From Rhizophagus clarus (taxonomy: Eukaryota > Glomeromycota > Glomeromycetes > Glomerales > Glomeraceae), in contig BLAL01000080.1 of the NCBI GenBank assembly GCA_015698045.1, forward strand, positions 843,336 through 907,335: 64,000 nt of DNA, read 5' to 3'. Shown piece by piece: positions 34,504 to 45,645 of the stretch; positions within the stretch are counted from its first letter, which is position 1, and each line of letters begins with the position of its first letter. The position numbers and the translations under genes are program-made. Below the pieces are notes generated by a model. That model did not search any database. It was not told where the DNA came from and saw only the letters and a program-made list of their open reading frames with translations.

Positions 34504-35247
34504 TTATTTAAGATCAAAATATTTTTCAATCATTTCATTCGGTGAAATATATCCCTCTAAGAATGGGGGGTCAATTTTGTCATTTGGGCATTTTGATGCT
34601 GTATGCCCACTTCTCCAGCAATTCAAACACGGATCATTTGGGGTTTTTTTAATATTCGGGCATTCCTTGTATCTATGTCCAAAATAGCTACATGCGAAAT
34701 ATGCTGAGCGAAAAGATTTATAAGGTATTAGCCAATTATTGGTCTCTCTAGACAACACAACATTACTTGAAGTGAAATACATTGTTGATGGAAATGACGT
34801 TGTTGATGTTGATGATGTTGATGATGTTGATGTTGATGATATAGTTGATGTTGATGTTGATGATGATGATGATGATGTTGTTGTTGTTGTAGATGGTAAT
34901 GGTGATAATAATGTTGTTGTAAATGGTAATGGTGATGATGATGATGGCGATAATATTGATGGTGGTGTTGTTGTTAGTGGTTGTGTTGATATTGATGCTG
35001 TTATATGAGGACTATTTTTTAATACTTCTGATAAATTATTGATTGACATAGAAAGATTATTATTATTCGCCAATAAAGTAGAAATATTTACAAGTGACAT
35101 AGATAAATTATTAGTGATTTTTTGAAGTGATATATGCATTTCCAATAATGTATTAAATGGTATAACGTTAATAATATCATAATCTGCTTCATCGTTCCTA
35201 TTATTATTATTATTTGTATTGTTTTCAGTTTCATTTGGGTTATTCAT
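34504..35247 (-). CDS. Zinc-knuckle protein, copy 1
   Basis: A single exon of 247 residues, ATG 35247. The N-terminus is Asn-rich. Residues 25-85 are leucine/asparagine-patterned (LQKITNNLSMSLVNIS), and 85-160 are Ser/Thr/Pro low complexity. The C-terminus has a CCHC zinc knuckle at about 207-220 (CLNCWRSGHTASKC, exactly C-x2-C-x4-H-x4-C). A preceding half knuckle at 186-196 (CSYFGHRYKEC) lacks the first Cys. Zinc knuckles bind single-stranded RNA or DNA and are typical of Gag-like and RNA-processing proteins. The paralogue at 60528-61377 has nearly the same length and keeps the first Cys of the first knuckle but replaces its His by Tyr. Function beyond nucleic-acid binding is not inferable. 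Confidence 0.75.
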   Translation of the reverse strand: MNNPNETENNTNNNNNRNDEADYDIINVIPFNTLLEMHISLQKITNNLSMSLVNISTLLANNNNLSMSINNLSEVLKNSPHITASISTQPLTTTPPSILSPSSSSPLPFTTTLLSPLPSTTTTTSSSSSSTSTSTISSTSTSSTSSTSTTSFPSTMYFTSSNVVLSRETNNWLIPYKSFRSAYFACSYFGHRYKECPNIKKTPNDPCLNCWRSGHTASKCPNDKIDPPFLEGYISPNEMIEKYFDLK

Positions 35248-35689
35248 ATTAAACAGATGTAAAATAAATTAATAAAAATAAATATTTGAAAAAAACGTAA
35301 TCTTTGGATATTTATTAAAAAATAAGATTTAAATAAACACGAGAAAATTTAAATAAAGATAAAAAAGCAGATGTTATAATAACATAATAAGAAAAAAATT
35401 GGTCGTATGATTATTGATAAATCATAGGTAATTCGGGAGATGATGCAGGGGAGGTTTACAATTGTAATTTTATTTATACGGGTTATTCTAAATGGTACAA
35501 TTATATAATTTATTAATTTATATTAAAATGATACAAACACTGAGATATTTACCGTGACTATATCACGATACATAGCTTTTTTAGTATTGATTTGTGACTT
35601 GTGATGAAATAATTGTTTAATTTTAGATGTTTCAGAAACCCTTTCTATATTCCTTTTTGTATACAATATTGGCTGCAAATACTGCAGAA
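35248..35689. other. Upstream region of zinc-knuckle gene copy 1
   Basis: AT-rich; presumably the promoter of the minus-strand gene. No specific site is identified. Confidence 0.35.
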
Positions 35690-35950
35690 CGGGATAATTA
35701 TTACTTTAACTGATCAGAAAAAAATTCATTCAAGATTTAGTACACGTATAAATAGCTGTGTACACATTTTGTCAAAAAAAAGTGTGGTGCGTTACTTTTG
35801 TATTTTTAATAAATAAGAAAACTATTGCACAATTCAAATTATTTATACAGAGGGTAATCCAGACGTATATGAAGTTGAAGGATTTTCCATCGGCTGATCA
35901 GTTCCAATTTTGTAAATCTATATTTTTATTCCTATAAAAAAAATATGATA
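35690..35950 (+). repeat. Promoter-like dispersed repeat, copy 1
   Basis: Similar in order and text to 53525-53825: CAAGATTTAGTACACGTATAAATAGCTGTGT here, CAAGTTTTAGAACAAGTATAGATAGCTATGT there, then TTGAAGGATTTT.CATC/TATCAG.TGATCA and ATATTTTTATTCC. It contains a TATA-like TATAAATAG. At 53.5 kb the repeat directly precedes a small gene (53905), but here no gene follows. Confidence 0.5.
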
Positions 35951-36480
35951 AAATACAATCTTTAAAATATCAATTATAATGTAATAAATAAATTTTACTT
36001 TATTTTAATAAAAAAAATTCAAATTTTTATTAATGCAATACAAGTTTAAAAAAAATAAAAAAATTTTATAAAATTTATAAATTTTACTATTGATGCTTCT
36101 TCTGTTAATAGATATATAGTGTAAAAAATGGTTTATTTATTCATTTATAACATTAGTCAATCAATATTTTTATGTCAATTATAGCTAAAGTGCTAAACTA
36201 TAAAGAGATTAGGCGCAGACTTGCAAATGGCACACATCGCACAATATATACAGGATAATCTGAATACAGGATAATCTATGAGTCAATGACAATCTAAATA
36301 AACATGACCTTAAGCTGCAGACCATTTTTACAAAATTGGGAAAAACATGATTATCTAAAGACAAAAATATCATTAGTAATAACGATACTTTATATTAAAT
36401 TTTGTTATTTTGTATATAAAACATTGAAAATTATTCATTAGCGAATAAAATTATTATATTTATTTATTAATTTAACTAGA
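35951..36480. other. AT-rich spacer
   Basis: No gene, repeat boundary or RNA is recognised. Confidence 0.4.
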
Positions 36481-36527
36481 GTCATACCCTAAGGCCGGCC
36501 TGAGGCCGGCCCTTACTAAGAGTATGA
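36481..36527. repeat. GC-rich palindrome with two GGCCGGCC sites
   Basis: GTCATAC at the left and GTATGAC at the right bracket two self-complementary octamers GGCCGGCC separated by TGA. This 47-bp structure is strikingly GC-rich in very AT-rich DNA and can form a hairpin or cruciform. It could be the collapsed ends of an excised element. Confidence 0.7.
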
Positions 36528-36829
36528 CATATACCATAAATTTTAACACTTATTTGCAGAAACAAAAGTATTGGATTTAATGTTCATTTGAAATAAATAA
36601 ATAATTTAATTTATTATTTTTTTTTACATTTCAATTTAATAATCTTGTAATTAGCCTTAAAAGAAGGAATATTATCATTATAAATTTTTTTGAAATTTAT
36701 AAAAAATAACATTTAACAATTTTTTTTTAAAAAATATTTTTGCTTCTAAACAAAATCAAATTTATTTCATATGATTGATTTCAAATTCAAATTTAGACGA
36801 TCCTATGTTCACATACCTTAAATAAATTC

Positions 36830-37680
36830 ATATGTATTTTTTTTTTTTTAATAAATTCGTGTGTATAATTTATTAAAAAATATATATATAATTTTATTGA
36901 AAAAATTATACATGAATTTATTTATTAAAAAATATACTAATTTGTTTTTTTTCAATAAATTCGTGTATAATTTTTTCAATAAATAAATTTGGGTAATGTT
37001 TTTTTTAATTAATAATTTTTTTTTGATAAATAAATTCGTGTAATTTTTTTTTTTAATTATTATTTTTTTGATAAATAAATTCGTATAATAATTATCTTTT
37101 TATATATTTTTTTTTAATAAATAAATCCGCGTATTATTTTTTTCAATAAGTAAATTCGTATAATGTTTTTTTTTTTAGTAAATTCGTATAATGTTTTTTT
37201 CTAATAAATCAATTGGTATAATGTTTTTTTTAATAAATCAATTTAATAAAATTCGGATATATATTATTTTTTTTAATAAATTCGTATAATTTTCTTTTTA
37301 ATATATTTTTTTTAATAAATAAATTCGCATATTATTTTTTTCAATAAGTATATTCGTATAATGTTTTTTTAATAAATCAATTCGTATAATATTTTTTTTA
37401 ATAAATCAATTTAATAAAATTTGGGTATATATATATATTTTTAATAAATTTGTATAATTTTCTTTTTAATATATTTTTTTTTTAATAAATAAATTCGCTT
37501 ATTATTTTTTTTTAATAAATAAGTTTGTATAATGTTTTTTTTTAATAAAATTCGGATATACTGTATATATATATATATATATTAATATAATTCAGATATA
37601 TATGTTTTTTTTAGCAAAATCCGGATATATATATATATATATTTAATAAAATTCGAATATATTTTTTTTTGATATTTTAC
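36830..37680. repeat. AT-rich satellite of AATAAATTCGTATAATG units
   Basis: About 18 irregular copies of TTTTTTAATAAATTCGTATAATG with variable T runs, passing into AATAAAATTCGGATATATAT units and TA repeats near 37440-37640. Non-coding. Confidence 0.75.
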
Positions 37681-37849
37681 TTTGATATAGCTTGCTTTGA
37701 TGGATTTTATATTTTTGCTCGGATTCATTTAAGAACAGCTACTTTTATATAGTATTTGATTTCCTTCAATTCCTATTTTATAATTAATAAAAAAAATTAG
37801 CCTCCTGAACAATGTATTGTATATGAATAATAAGTATTTCTTTGAAGTT

Positions 37850-38665
37850 AGTATATGGTTAGCTCAGATTTTTGACCAGCCAGTTCATAATTCCTTGATG
37901 GTTAAATATGGTTAGCTCTCTGATTTTTGATCAGCCAATTCGGATCATGCCGCAGATCATGCATGATATCAATATATATAAAAACGGACCTTATACTTAG
38001 TGCATAAGAGCTAACTAAATTTGTATATTTCTCCTTCCTTTTCAGGATAGGACAATTAGCATCACAACCAATCGCAAACAATATCACTATTAAAATGAAG
38101 ATCACATGATATGTTAACTATATAGCATGATCTGTATATAGATATAGTGTCAATTAGAACTGAATGAAATCAGCCTTCAGAATGTTGATCATTTTAGTTG
38201 CATATAGTTTACGCCAAATTTAATTAATACAATTCTAGCTAATGCAAAGATAATTTTATGTAATAATAGAATGATGCTAATTTATTTATAGCTAAAATTT
38301 TAAACACATACACGGCTGTAATTTTAGCCAGCCCGGACTATGCTATAGAACATGATCACTGTCCAATTTCAAAATCAAATATAAACAACCGCTATTCTGT
38401 ATGGAAAATTGTAAATTGACATGATATGATATGATATATATATGATATATATATATATAATATGGCATGGTATGGCATGGTATGACATGATATTATTATA
38501 ATATATATATATATATATAATATCATGTTTTATAAAAAACGCTCCCTATAGTTGCTGCATAATGCTAACTAAATTTATACCTACTCTTTCCTTTTTAGGA
38601 ACACACTATAACCAATTATAGCAAATTACACAATACAATCATACTAAAATTATGATTATCTGACA
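37850..38665. repeat. Duplicated ~200-bp segment flanking an AT microsatellite
   Basis: The segment 37975-38105 (ATATATAAAAACGGACC, GTGCATAAGAGCTAACTAAA, a pyrimidine tract ending TTTTCAGGA) is repeated at 38525-38650 (TATAAAAAACGCTCCC, CTGCATAATGCTAACTAAA, TTTTTAGGA). Between them lie ATGATATGATATATATATG and TGGCATGGTATGGCATGG microsatellites (38415-38515). Each copy has a TATA-like site and an acceptor-like tract, as in the 5' part of a gene, but no conserved frame follows. Confidence 0.5.
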
Positions 38666-38675
38666 CCAACAACTA

Positions 38676-41328
38676 CAGTACACCCTTACTATAGCTAATT
38701 TTTTTATAGCGAATAACTTACTATAACAAAGAAAAGTACGGGTACATATTTTTTAATAATTAAAAATTCTTATTATACCGAATTTTAAAGTAAAAATTCT
38801 CTAACTCGTAATACGAATTTAAATGTTAAGACAATTATAATAAAATGACCCTTCATATAGCGAAGAATTTTGCTATACCGAATTTTTAAAATGTTACACA
38901 ATAATTTAGCGAATTTTTGATCACATGAAATTTTATTTGAACAATTCGAACAATTCGAATTTGCCTTTAAAGGTTAGAATTTTTGTGATTAAAGTTAAAA
39001 AGGAAAATTATCATAAACAAGATCATGATTTATTTTTATTATAATACGGCAAATATAACCTTGATCAGTTAGTTCTTTTTTTTACACGTCACTATGCCCA
39101 AAACTAAAAGTGCACTAAATAAATATTTCCAAGCAAAAGGTAAAGATAAAATGAGAACTTTACCGAAAAGAGCATCTTTAACTATTGCCCAAAAGCATGA
39201 AATATGTTATAAAAAAATCAACGAACCTTATATAAAAAATAAAGAACTTGCAGAACTATATAATGTTAGTGAAGGATGCATTAGTGATACGTTAAAAAAA
39301 TCACAAAAATGGCTTGAAATTGACCCTCAAGCACCCGAAGCCCAAGGGAAAAGACAAAATAAGTTGAATTTTCCAGAAATTGAAGAAGCTCTTACATTAT
39401 GGGTATTGAAGGCTCTAGAAAATGGTGTTGATATTAGTGATCAGGTTTTACATGAAAAAGCTATAGCATTTGCTTCTCTATATAAAGTTGAAAATTTTAA
39501 AGGAAGTAATGGTTGGATTGGTGGATTTAAAAAAAGACATAATTTTTCTTGCTATTTAAAACAAGGAGAAGCTGCAAGCGCACCTCTTGATAAACTTGAT
39601 GAATTCAGAAAAAACCTTCAAGATTTGATTCGTAATTATAGTCTTGAAGATGTTTTCAATTGCGATGAAACTGGTTTGTATTGGAAAATGGAACCCAAAA
39701 GGACGATCTCCAATAAACCTGTATCTGGAAAAAAATAATCTAAAGATCGGGTAACAATTCTCCTTTGTTCTAATGCAACTGGTACTGAAAAGCTCAAACC
39801 AGTATTCATTCACAAATATAAAAATCCTCGTCCTTTAAAGAATTTATCCAAAACATCTTTACCAGTAGAATATTATTGGAATTCAACAGCTTGGATGCAA
39901 GTTTCTATTTGGAATGATTGGATTCGTAAGTTTGATGCACAAATGAGATTAAAAGGAAGAAATATTCTTTTTCTTATAGACAATGCTCCTGTCCATGCTT
40001 TATATGAAGGTGTGGAATTGACCAATATAAAAATTGAATTTTTGCCTCCTAACACAACTGCACACTTACAACCATGCGACAAGGGTATTATAAATAGCTT
40101 TAAGGTACTAAAATTTCAATATAATTTTAATAATTAAGAAATTCTAACTTACAATATTTGATTTTGCAGGCACAATATCGAAAATTGCTCCTTCAAAATC
40201 GTATCAAGGCTTTTGACTTTCAACAATTAACAGGAAATAGTAAATCTCCAATCAATATCAAAAAAGCTATTAAATATGTTGTGTCAGCCTGGGATAGAGT
40301 TCTTCCTAAAACTATATTTAACTGCTGGAATAAAACAGGAATTTTGCCAGATGATACGAATTCTTATAATGAAATTGAAGAGAATAGGCATAATGAGACA
40401 GAAGAAAATGAATATAGAGAAATTCAAGATTTAATCAATAAGCTTGAGTATACACACCCTCTTACTGCTGAAGAATACATTAGATTAGACCAGGAGAATG
40501 AAATTGCCGGTATACCCCCATCTGAAGAGCAGATTGTTGCTATTCTTAAAGAAAATAATACTATGTCTGATGATGAAGGTGATAAAGATATTATTTCAGT
40601 AACGAGTTCTGAGGCCTTAATTGCATTTGATACAATTTTTAACTATGTAGAGCAAAATGATAGTCAAGATATTTTTGATAAAAGTGTATTAAAGGTAATG
40701 AAAAAAATTAGAAAAATTGTTTATAGAAATAATTTTTTTTCTAAAAAACAATCAAGTTTAGATTTATTCGTTACAGATAAAGGTAGTAAACTCAAGCCAA
40801 ATAACACTGCTATTGATCCAGTTGATAATAATACTATGAACAGGGAAAGGGAAGGCGATAATAATATTATTGATATTGAAAATTTTGATTTTGAAGCTTT
40901 GTATTTTAATGAGTTTGATTTTTATAATTATGAAGAAGACCAAGGTTTTATTGAATATCAAATCGATGAGAATAGTCTTTATAAATGATGTACGACAGTA
41001 TTACAGTACTCGTATCATACTCAATTAAGTAATAGTCATTGAGTAACAAAAATATAAAAAGTATTTGTATGTGAGTTCATAATAAATAACAAAGAACACT
41101 CGTTAATTGAATATAATTGGTTTTGTTTTATTGTTTTTTTATCTTTATTGCCAAATAAATTTGGTTTGTATTTAATAATAGTGCGATAATGCATTTATCA
41201 CGTGATTATATGATTTTTTTGATATAACGAAAATCTTATGTTTATTCGTTATACACTATAACGAATTTTCTTACTATAACGAATTTTGATCTTCAGCCCA
41301 CAAGATTCGCTATAGTAAGGGTGAACTG
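38676..41328 (+). mobile_element. pogo/Tigger-type DNA transposon, 2653 bp
   Basis: The left end CAGTACACCCTTACTATAGC and the reverse complement of the right end CAGTTCACCCTTACTATAGC are terminal inverted repeats of about 23 bp with one mismatch in the first 20. TA flanks both sides (38674-38675, 41329-41330), the target duplication of the Tc1/mariner/pogo group. CAGT ends and a CENP-B-like DDE protein inside identify pogo/Tigger. Subterminal words such as ACTATAACGAATTTT recur at both ends. The element is structurally complete. Only the transposase stop codon makes it non-autonomous. Confidence 0.92.
39094..40988 (+). pseudogene. pogo/Tigger transposase with one premature stop
   Basis: Two exons, 39094-40104 and 40170-40988 (donor gtacta, acceptor ttttgcag), make 610 codons in one frame apart from TAA at codon 215 (39736-39738). 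Residues 24-75 form a CENP-B-type helix-turn-helix (YIKNKELAELYNVSEGCISD), and 90-165 form the second Tc5-like DNA-binding domain (GSNGWIGGFKKRHNFSC). The catalytic triad is visible: D191 (FNCDETGLYW), D296 (LIDNAPVH) and D329 (LQPCDKG), the DDD form of the pogo group. The C-terminus is acidic. Such transposases cut and paste the element at TA sites. The stop separates the DNA-binding part from two of the catalytic residues. Translation after readthrough is a remote alternative. Confidence 0.88.
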
Positions 41329-41415
41329 TATATAGCGCAATCTGTATATAGTGTTAATGAAAAAATAGCAATTAGCAAAAGACAAAATATTATTATTATA
41401 TGAAAATTAAAATTC

Positions 41416-41836
41416 ATCGCATATGCGAAATTTCGCCAGTGTCACGAGGTTGTAGATCATTTCCTTTTATGGAATTTTGTGTAACTATTTAGTATAACAT
41501 TTTTTCAATTTTTGTCCAGAGAAAAATTTCCTTTTTTGGAATTTTGTGTAATGTATAAAATATCACCTAGCATCACGCCCCCCAGCTTTAAAAAATCACT
41601 AAGTATTATATGAACTTAAATTTTTTTCAGTGAAAAAATCTTATTTGTCACATTATTTGTCATATCTTTAATTTTGGTCAGATTCAGTAATTCCGGTCAA
41701 ATTATAAAGTTATACAAACTTCCAAAAAAGGATATTTTTCTCCAGACAAAAATCCATAAAAATAAGTATTACTAATATTCAAAAAAGGAAATAATCAGCA
41801 GATCACGTGACACTGGCGAAATTTCGCATATGCGAT
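41416..41836. mobile_element. 421-bp miniature element with ATCGCATATGCGAAATTTCG ends
   Basis: Both ends start ATCGCATATGCGAAATTTCG and continue CCAGTGTCACG as a perfect 31-bp inverted repeat. Weaker similarity follows (ATCATTTCCTTTT / TTATTTCCTTTT). The outermost GCATATGC is itself palindromic. AAATT adjoins the right end and AAATTC the left, so a 5-bp duplication is possible but not certain. No coding frame. Confidence 0.8.
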
Positions 41837-41871
41837 AAATTATAAAATCCTTATTATATTATTAAAATATT

Positions 41872-42042
41872 AAGAAATTAATGATATTGAAGTAGGGAAT
41901 AAAATTCATGACGTCGTGATTTAAAAGGTGTATAGAGAGATGGTGTGATATATAAAGAGGTGGAGGTGATGGTGAAGATAATGGAGATGGAGGTTGTGGT
42001 GGAGGTGGAGGAAGTGGTGGAGGTTGTGGTGAAGGTGGTGGA
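41872..42042 (-). pseudogene. 3' part of SANT-like gene copy 2, split off by the CACTA insertion
   Basis: Read on the minus strand this is Pro-rich coding sequence (CCA CCT repeats with QPPP and PPLP words) ending in LYISHHLSIHLLNHDV and a stop near 41872-41880. The frame continues from the Pro-rich block at 51822-51970 if the 9.8-kb element and one GGA copy are removed. So it is the displaced end of the gene whose 5' part lies at 51822-52408. Confidence 0.65.
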
Positions 42043-42059
42043 CACAGGTCGAATGAAAA

Positions 42060-42500
42060 AAAATCGTCAAAAATCGGCAGTCTGATTTTTAACCGATTTT
42101 TGGATATATTTGTCTGATTTGTGGCTTTTTAAAGCCGATTTTATGGTGCGAATTGTTTGTGATCGGAAATATGTTATTTATGAACAAAAAATTGGAATGC
42201 CGATTTTGGCAGATTTTGCGAAAATTGGCATTCCGATTTTAAAATAAACATGTCGATAGCTAAAAATAAGACTGCCGGTTTATAGCTATATTTGTCCTAT
42301 TTATGGCATTTTGCTGCCGATTTTATGGCACGTATTGTTGGCAATCGGAAATTCTTTTATTTTTATCGACATAAATCGGAATACCGTTTTAAAATTATAA
42401 TTGCCGATTCTCGCAAAATCAGAACGCTGATTTTTAAATAATCATGCCAAATCTCCTAAAATCGGATTGCCAAGTTTAATTCAGTATAAACATTTCAAAA
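42060..42500. repeat. Left subterminal repeats of the CACTA element
   Basis: Many copies of ATCGGCA, TGCCGATT and AGCCGATTTTATGG in both orientations. In CACTA elements such repeats bind the second element-encoded protein. Here this is inferred from position and density. Confidence 0.65.
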
Positions 42501-42690
42501 ATAGTTTATGCCGATTTATATATTGGATCTTTCTATTATCGATTTTCTCATAATTCATAATTACTATTATTGTCCAGTTTTTTAGCTCGGTATAAACATT
42601 TCAAAAATAGTTTATGCCGATTTATATATCGAATCTTTCTATTATCGATTTTCTCGTAATTCATAATTACTATTATTGTCTAGTTTTATT
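42477..42690. repeat. 105-bp tandem duplication inside the CACTA element
   Basis: TATAAACATTTCAAAAATAG, TATGCCGATTTATATAT and TCATAATTACTATTATTGTC recur in order in 42485-42585 and 42590-42690 with very few differences. A recent local duplication; non-coding. Confidence 0.8.
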
Positions 42691-43073
42691 TTATTTTTCC
42701 ATTTTCGATAATTGATTTATATTTAATATTTAATATGTATGATATATAATATGTATGCTATTATTTTATAATATATACTGCAATTTATGATATATTTATT
42801 ATTATTATATTATTATATTGTCCATATTATTATTATTATATTACTATATTGTTCTTATTATTATATTATTATTATGTATAGAATGTTTATATAAAATATA
42901 TTAAAATCATATTTATCTCGTCATGTTACTTATAAATGGCTATAAAATAACCAGTGCTCTAAAAAAGAGATTAATAGGATAGAAACGATATTAGAGAGTT
43001 AATTTATAAACAACGGAATTTAAATCACTCAAAATACAAGCAGTTGATTTTAAATGATGAAAAAATACCTAAA

Positions 43074-45122
43074 TTATGTACGTCTTCTGATATCGACCGG
43101 TACTTCTAAGTAAAAGGGACCTTGGTGCTCATCTACTTCTAAATTACCATTATTATCATCATTTTGTTCTTCATTAGTTCCATCATTTTTATCAGCATTA
43201 CCATTATTGCCATCATCGTTATTATCACCATTACCATTATTGTCATCATTGTTATTATCATCATTACCATTATTATCATCATCGTTATTATCACCGTCGT
43301 TATCCTCATCATCATCATCATCATCAGATTCTGGTTCAATCCACCTTGATGATATCCACCAATTAGCCATGTCTTGTGTTGGTCTGCTTTTTTTATCGAT
43401 ATCGTCTAGACGGTAACATTTGCGACTTAACCCAGTTCTGATGCTTACTCCGATCTCGTCCGCTCAAAATAAGATTCTTTTAACCTAATGATAAATTTAT
43501 AACTTATTAGCATAAACGCCTATGTTTTAAACTTTCGCAACTTTACGTACTCTAGAAGACCTCCACTCCTTATTGTGAATCTTAATTACAGAATTTGTAC
43601 TTATCAACCTTCCTGATCTTATGTTATCATTATGCTCTTCATTTGCCAGAATTTCGTCTTCAGTAGACCATTCATCCGAATGGACTTCTGCGGTATTTAC
43701 TGCCTTTTCGCAATCTTTAATAAATACTTTCCTAGTCATATTTTCAGGACGACAATCATCTAGAATGCTGTCTTGCGTGAAGATCATGTGTTGGAGACCT
43801 TTGCGTCTTCTTGTCATTTTCTATTAAAGAGTAAATTAAAATAATTAATAGATTATATACATTGTCATTTTAAATAATGAATTTCACACCTGATCTCTCC
43901 TCGACGTCATGTGTTGCCGTTTATTGTGTTCATCTATCTTACCCTCCTTTTTTAATTTCCAAATCTCCCGCCGTGATTTGTGTAGCTGTTTTATTACTTT
44001 TAAAAGTTCTGTATCGTATACCTCTAATGAAGGAGGCATCGCTGCTTTGACGGCTAGTAGAAGCTTCTTATTTTCGACTTTTTTTGTTTACTAAATGTCT
44101 TTGACGTGTCGAAAAGAATCAATGAATCGAGGTTGTTTATAATATGGATTACCTCATCCTATTTAATATAACACTCATTTTTTAACGATCAATACAAAAG
44201 AGAAATATTTAATAAAATAAAGATATATTTACATGAACGGTTTTTTTGAAATTTTTATCAGTTATTGGAGGAAGGGCACGCCGATTCTCTCTAGACAGAA
44301 CTGGGGATAGGCTTCTATTTCTTGGTCCTTCACTCGTTCTTTCTTCCGTTAGCACTTCCACACGTTTGGTAAGATTTGAAATCATGCTTCTTAATTCGCT
44401 GACTTCTCTGTTGTTAGCACCTATTATAAATCAGTATTTAATATAAATCATTTAGTATAAAAAATTTTACGTGCAAGTAAGTAAAGAAACGTGAAAGAAA
44501 TACTACTGCTCGCTGGAGGTAAAGAAGAAGGAATTGTTAAAGATAGATCGGTTAAAGATCCTATAACAATAACGTTAAATTGGTATAGTATAAGTAAAAT
44601 GAAATTTAATTAGCACTAATATAAAACAATATTACTTTTTGTAATTGATCTCCCTCTAGAGACATTTTGATAGTTTCGATTATGTTGAGATTGAGAGCGT
44701 GATTGATGTTGATGAGGGGAATGAGAGCGAGATCGAGATCAACGTTGATGGGAACGAGAATGATGGGAACGATGAGGGGAGCGAGATCGACGTTGATGAG
44801 AATGAGAATGATGGGAACGATGAGGGGAGCGAGAGCGATGGGAACGCGATCGTTGGGAACGATGAGGGGAGCGAGAGCGATGGGAACGCGATCGTTGGGA
44901 TTCAGAATGATAATAACGAGATTTGGATTGAGATGGGCGAGATCGAGGTTGACGAGTCGTTGAGCGAGATTTTGAGCGACTACGAGATTGATTAATATGA
45001 GTTTGATGCCGAGATTGATGAGATTGGGAACGGGAACTAGATTCATTTCGTTGAGATCTAATATGAGGATGAGAGCCATCACGAGAAATAGGAATTAAAT
45101 TTAAAGGTTTGAATTTTCTCAT
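43074..45122 (-). pseudogene. RS-rich / coiled-coil / acidic second gene of the CACTA element
   Basis: Reconstructed minus-strand exons: 45122-44636, 44560-44507, 44420-44233, 44158-43890, 43820-43547, 43462-43074. Phases fit, giving 554 codons if one base missing from an A7 run (44079-44085) is allowed. A TGA also lies at 44739-44741 inside the RS array, where neighbouring units have CGA. The N-terminus is Arg/Ser/His repeats (RSHRSRSPHRS). Next is a coiled coil (NNREVSELRSMISNLTKRVE) and a basic helix (LLKVIKQLHKSRREIWKLKK). The C-terminus is Asp/Asn-rich before GPFYLEVPVDI. It is divergent from the transposase and may be the accessory DNA-binding protein analogous to TnpA. That role is inferred from position and charge only. 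RS domains otherwise mark splicing factors, so an effect on RNA is an alternative. Confidence 0.65.
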
Positions 45123-45229
45123 TATGATATTTGATAATTTGATAATTTAAAGATTAAACAAGAAACAAAGGCTCTATATATAACCGTTACTTACGTCTTC
45201 TGAACCATTTTCGTTATCGTCTGATTAAA

Positions 45230-45645
45230 ATAAAAGATAGATTAAATTAATAAGACTCGTTATCATTTAATAAAATATATCGCTATCAATATTAATTAAA
45301 ATAAATCAATAAATTAAATAAACTTGATATTATATCGCTTTCAATTAATTAAAATGTATTATTTAAAATAATCAGTAAACTACATTAATTAAATTAAGAT
45401 AAATCAATCAATATTTAAATATATCAGTAAACTAGATATTATATCGCTATCAATTAATTAAAATATATCAATAAACTAAATATTATAGCGTTATCAATTA
45501 ATAGAATATATCAATAAATTAATTAAAATATATCAGTAAACAATTAATAATTAAAAATATCAATAAATTAATTAAAATATATCAATAAAGTATATCAATG
45601 AATTAATTAAAATATATTAATAAACTAAATATTATATCATTATCA
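45230..45645. repeat. Degenerate AT-rich tandem array in the CACTA central spacer
   Basis: Irregular units of about 60-70 bp with the words AACTAAATATTATATCGCTA, TCAATTAATTAAAATATATC and AATAAATTAATTAAAATA. It lies between the two divergent genes, within the 1.66-kb shared promoter region that continues to 46784. The rest of that spacer shows no gene, and an A28 run (46757-46784) sits directly before the transposase ATG. Confidence 0.6.

Noticed and set aside
34739-35008. Asp/Val-rich plus-strand frame
   Set aside because: Antisense of the Ser/Thr-rich part of the zinc-knuckle gene.
37902-38105. Secreted-peptide-like minus-strand frame (FILIVILFAIGCDANCP)
   Set aside because: It starts at GTG, an upstream ATG is followed by TGA, and the duplicated segment at 38.6 kb does not keep the frame.
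43164-43416. Ile- and Ser/Leu-rich plus-strand frames
   Set aside because: Antisense of the GAT/AAT repeats that encode the acidic tail of the RS gene.
44606-45082. Leu/Ile/Asn/Pro-rich and Glu/Asn-rich frames over the RS array
   Set aside because: Alternative-frame shadows of the RS repeats. Splice sites and flanking exons support only the RS frame.
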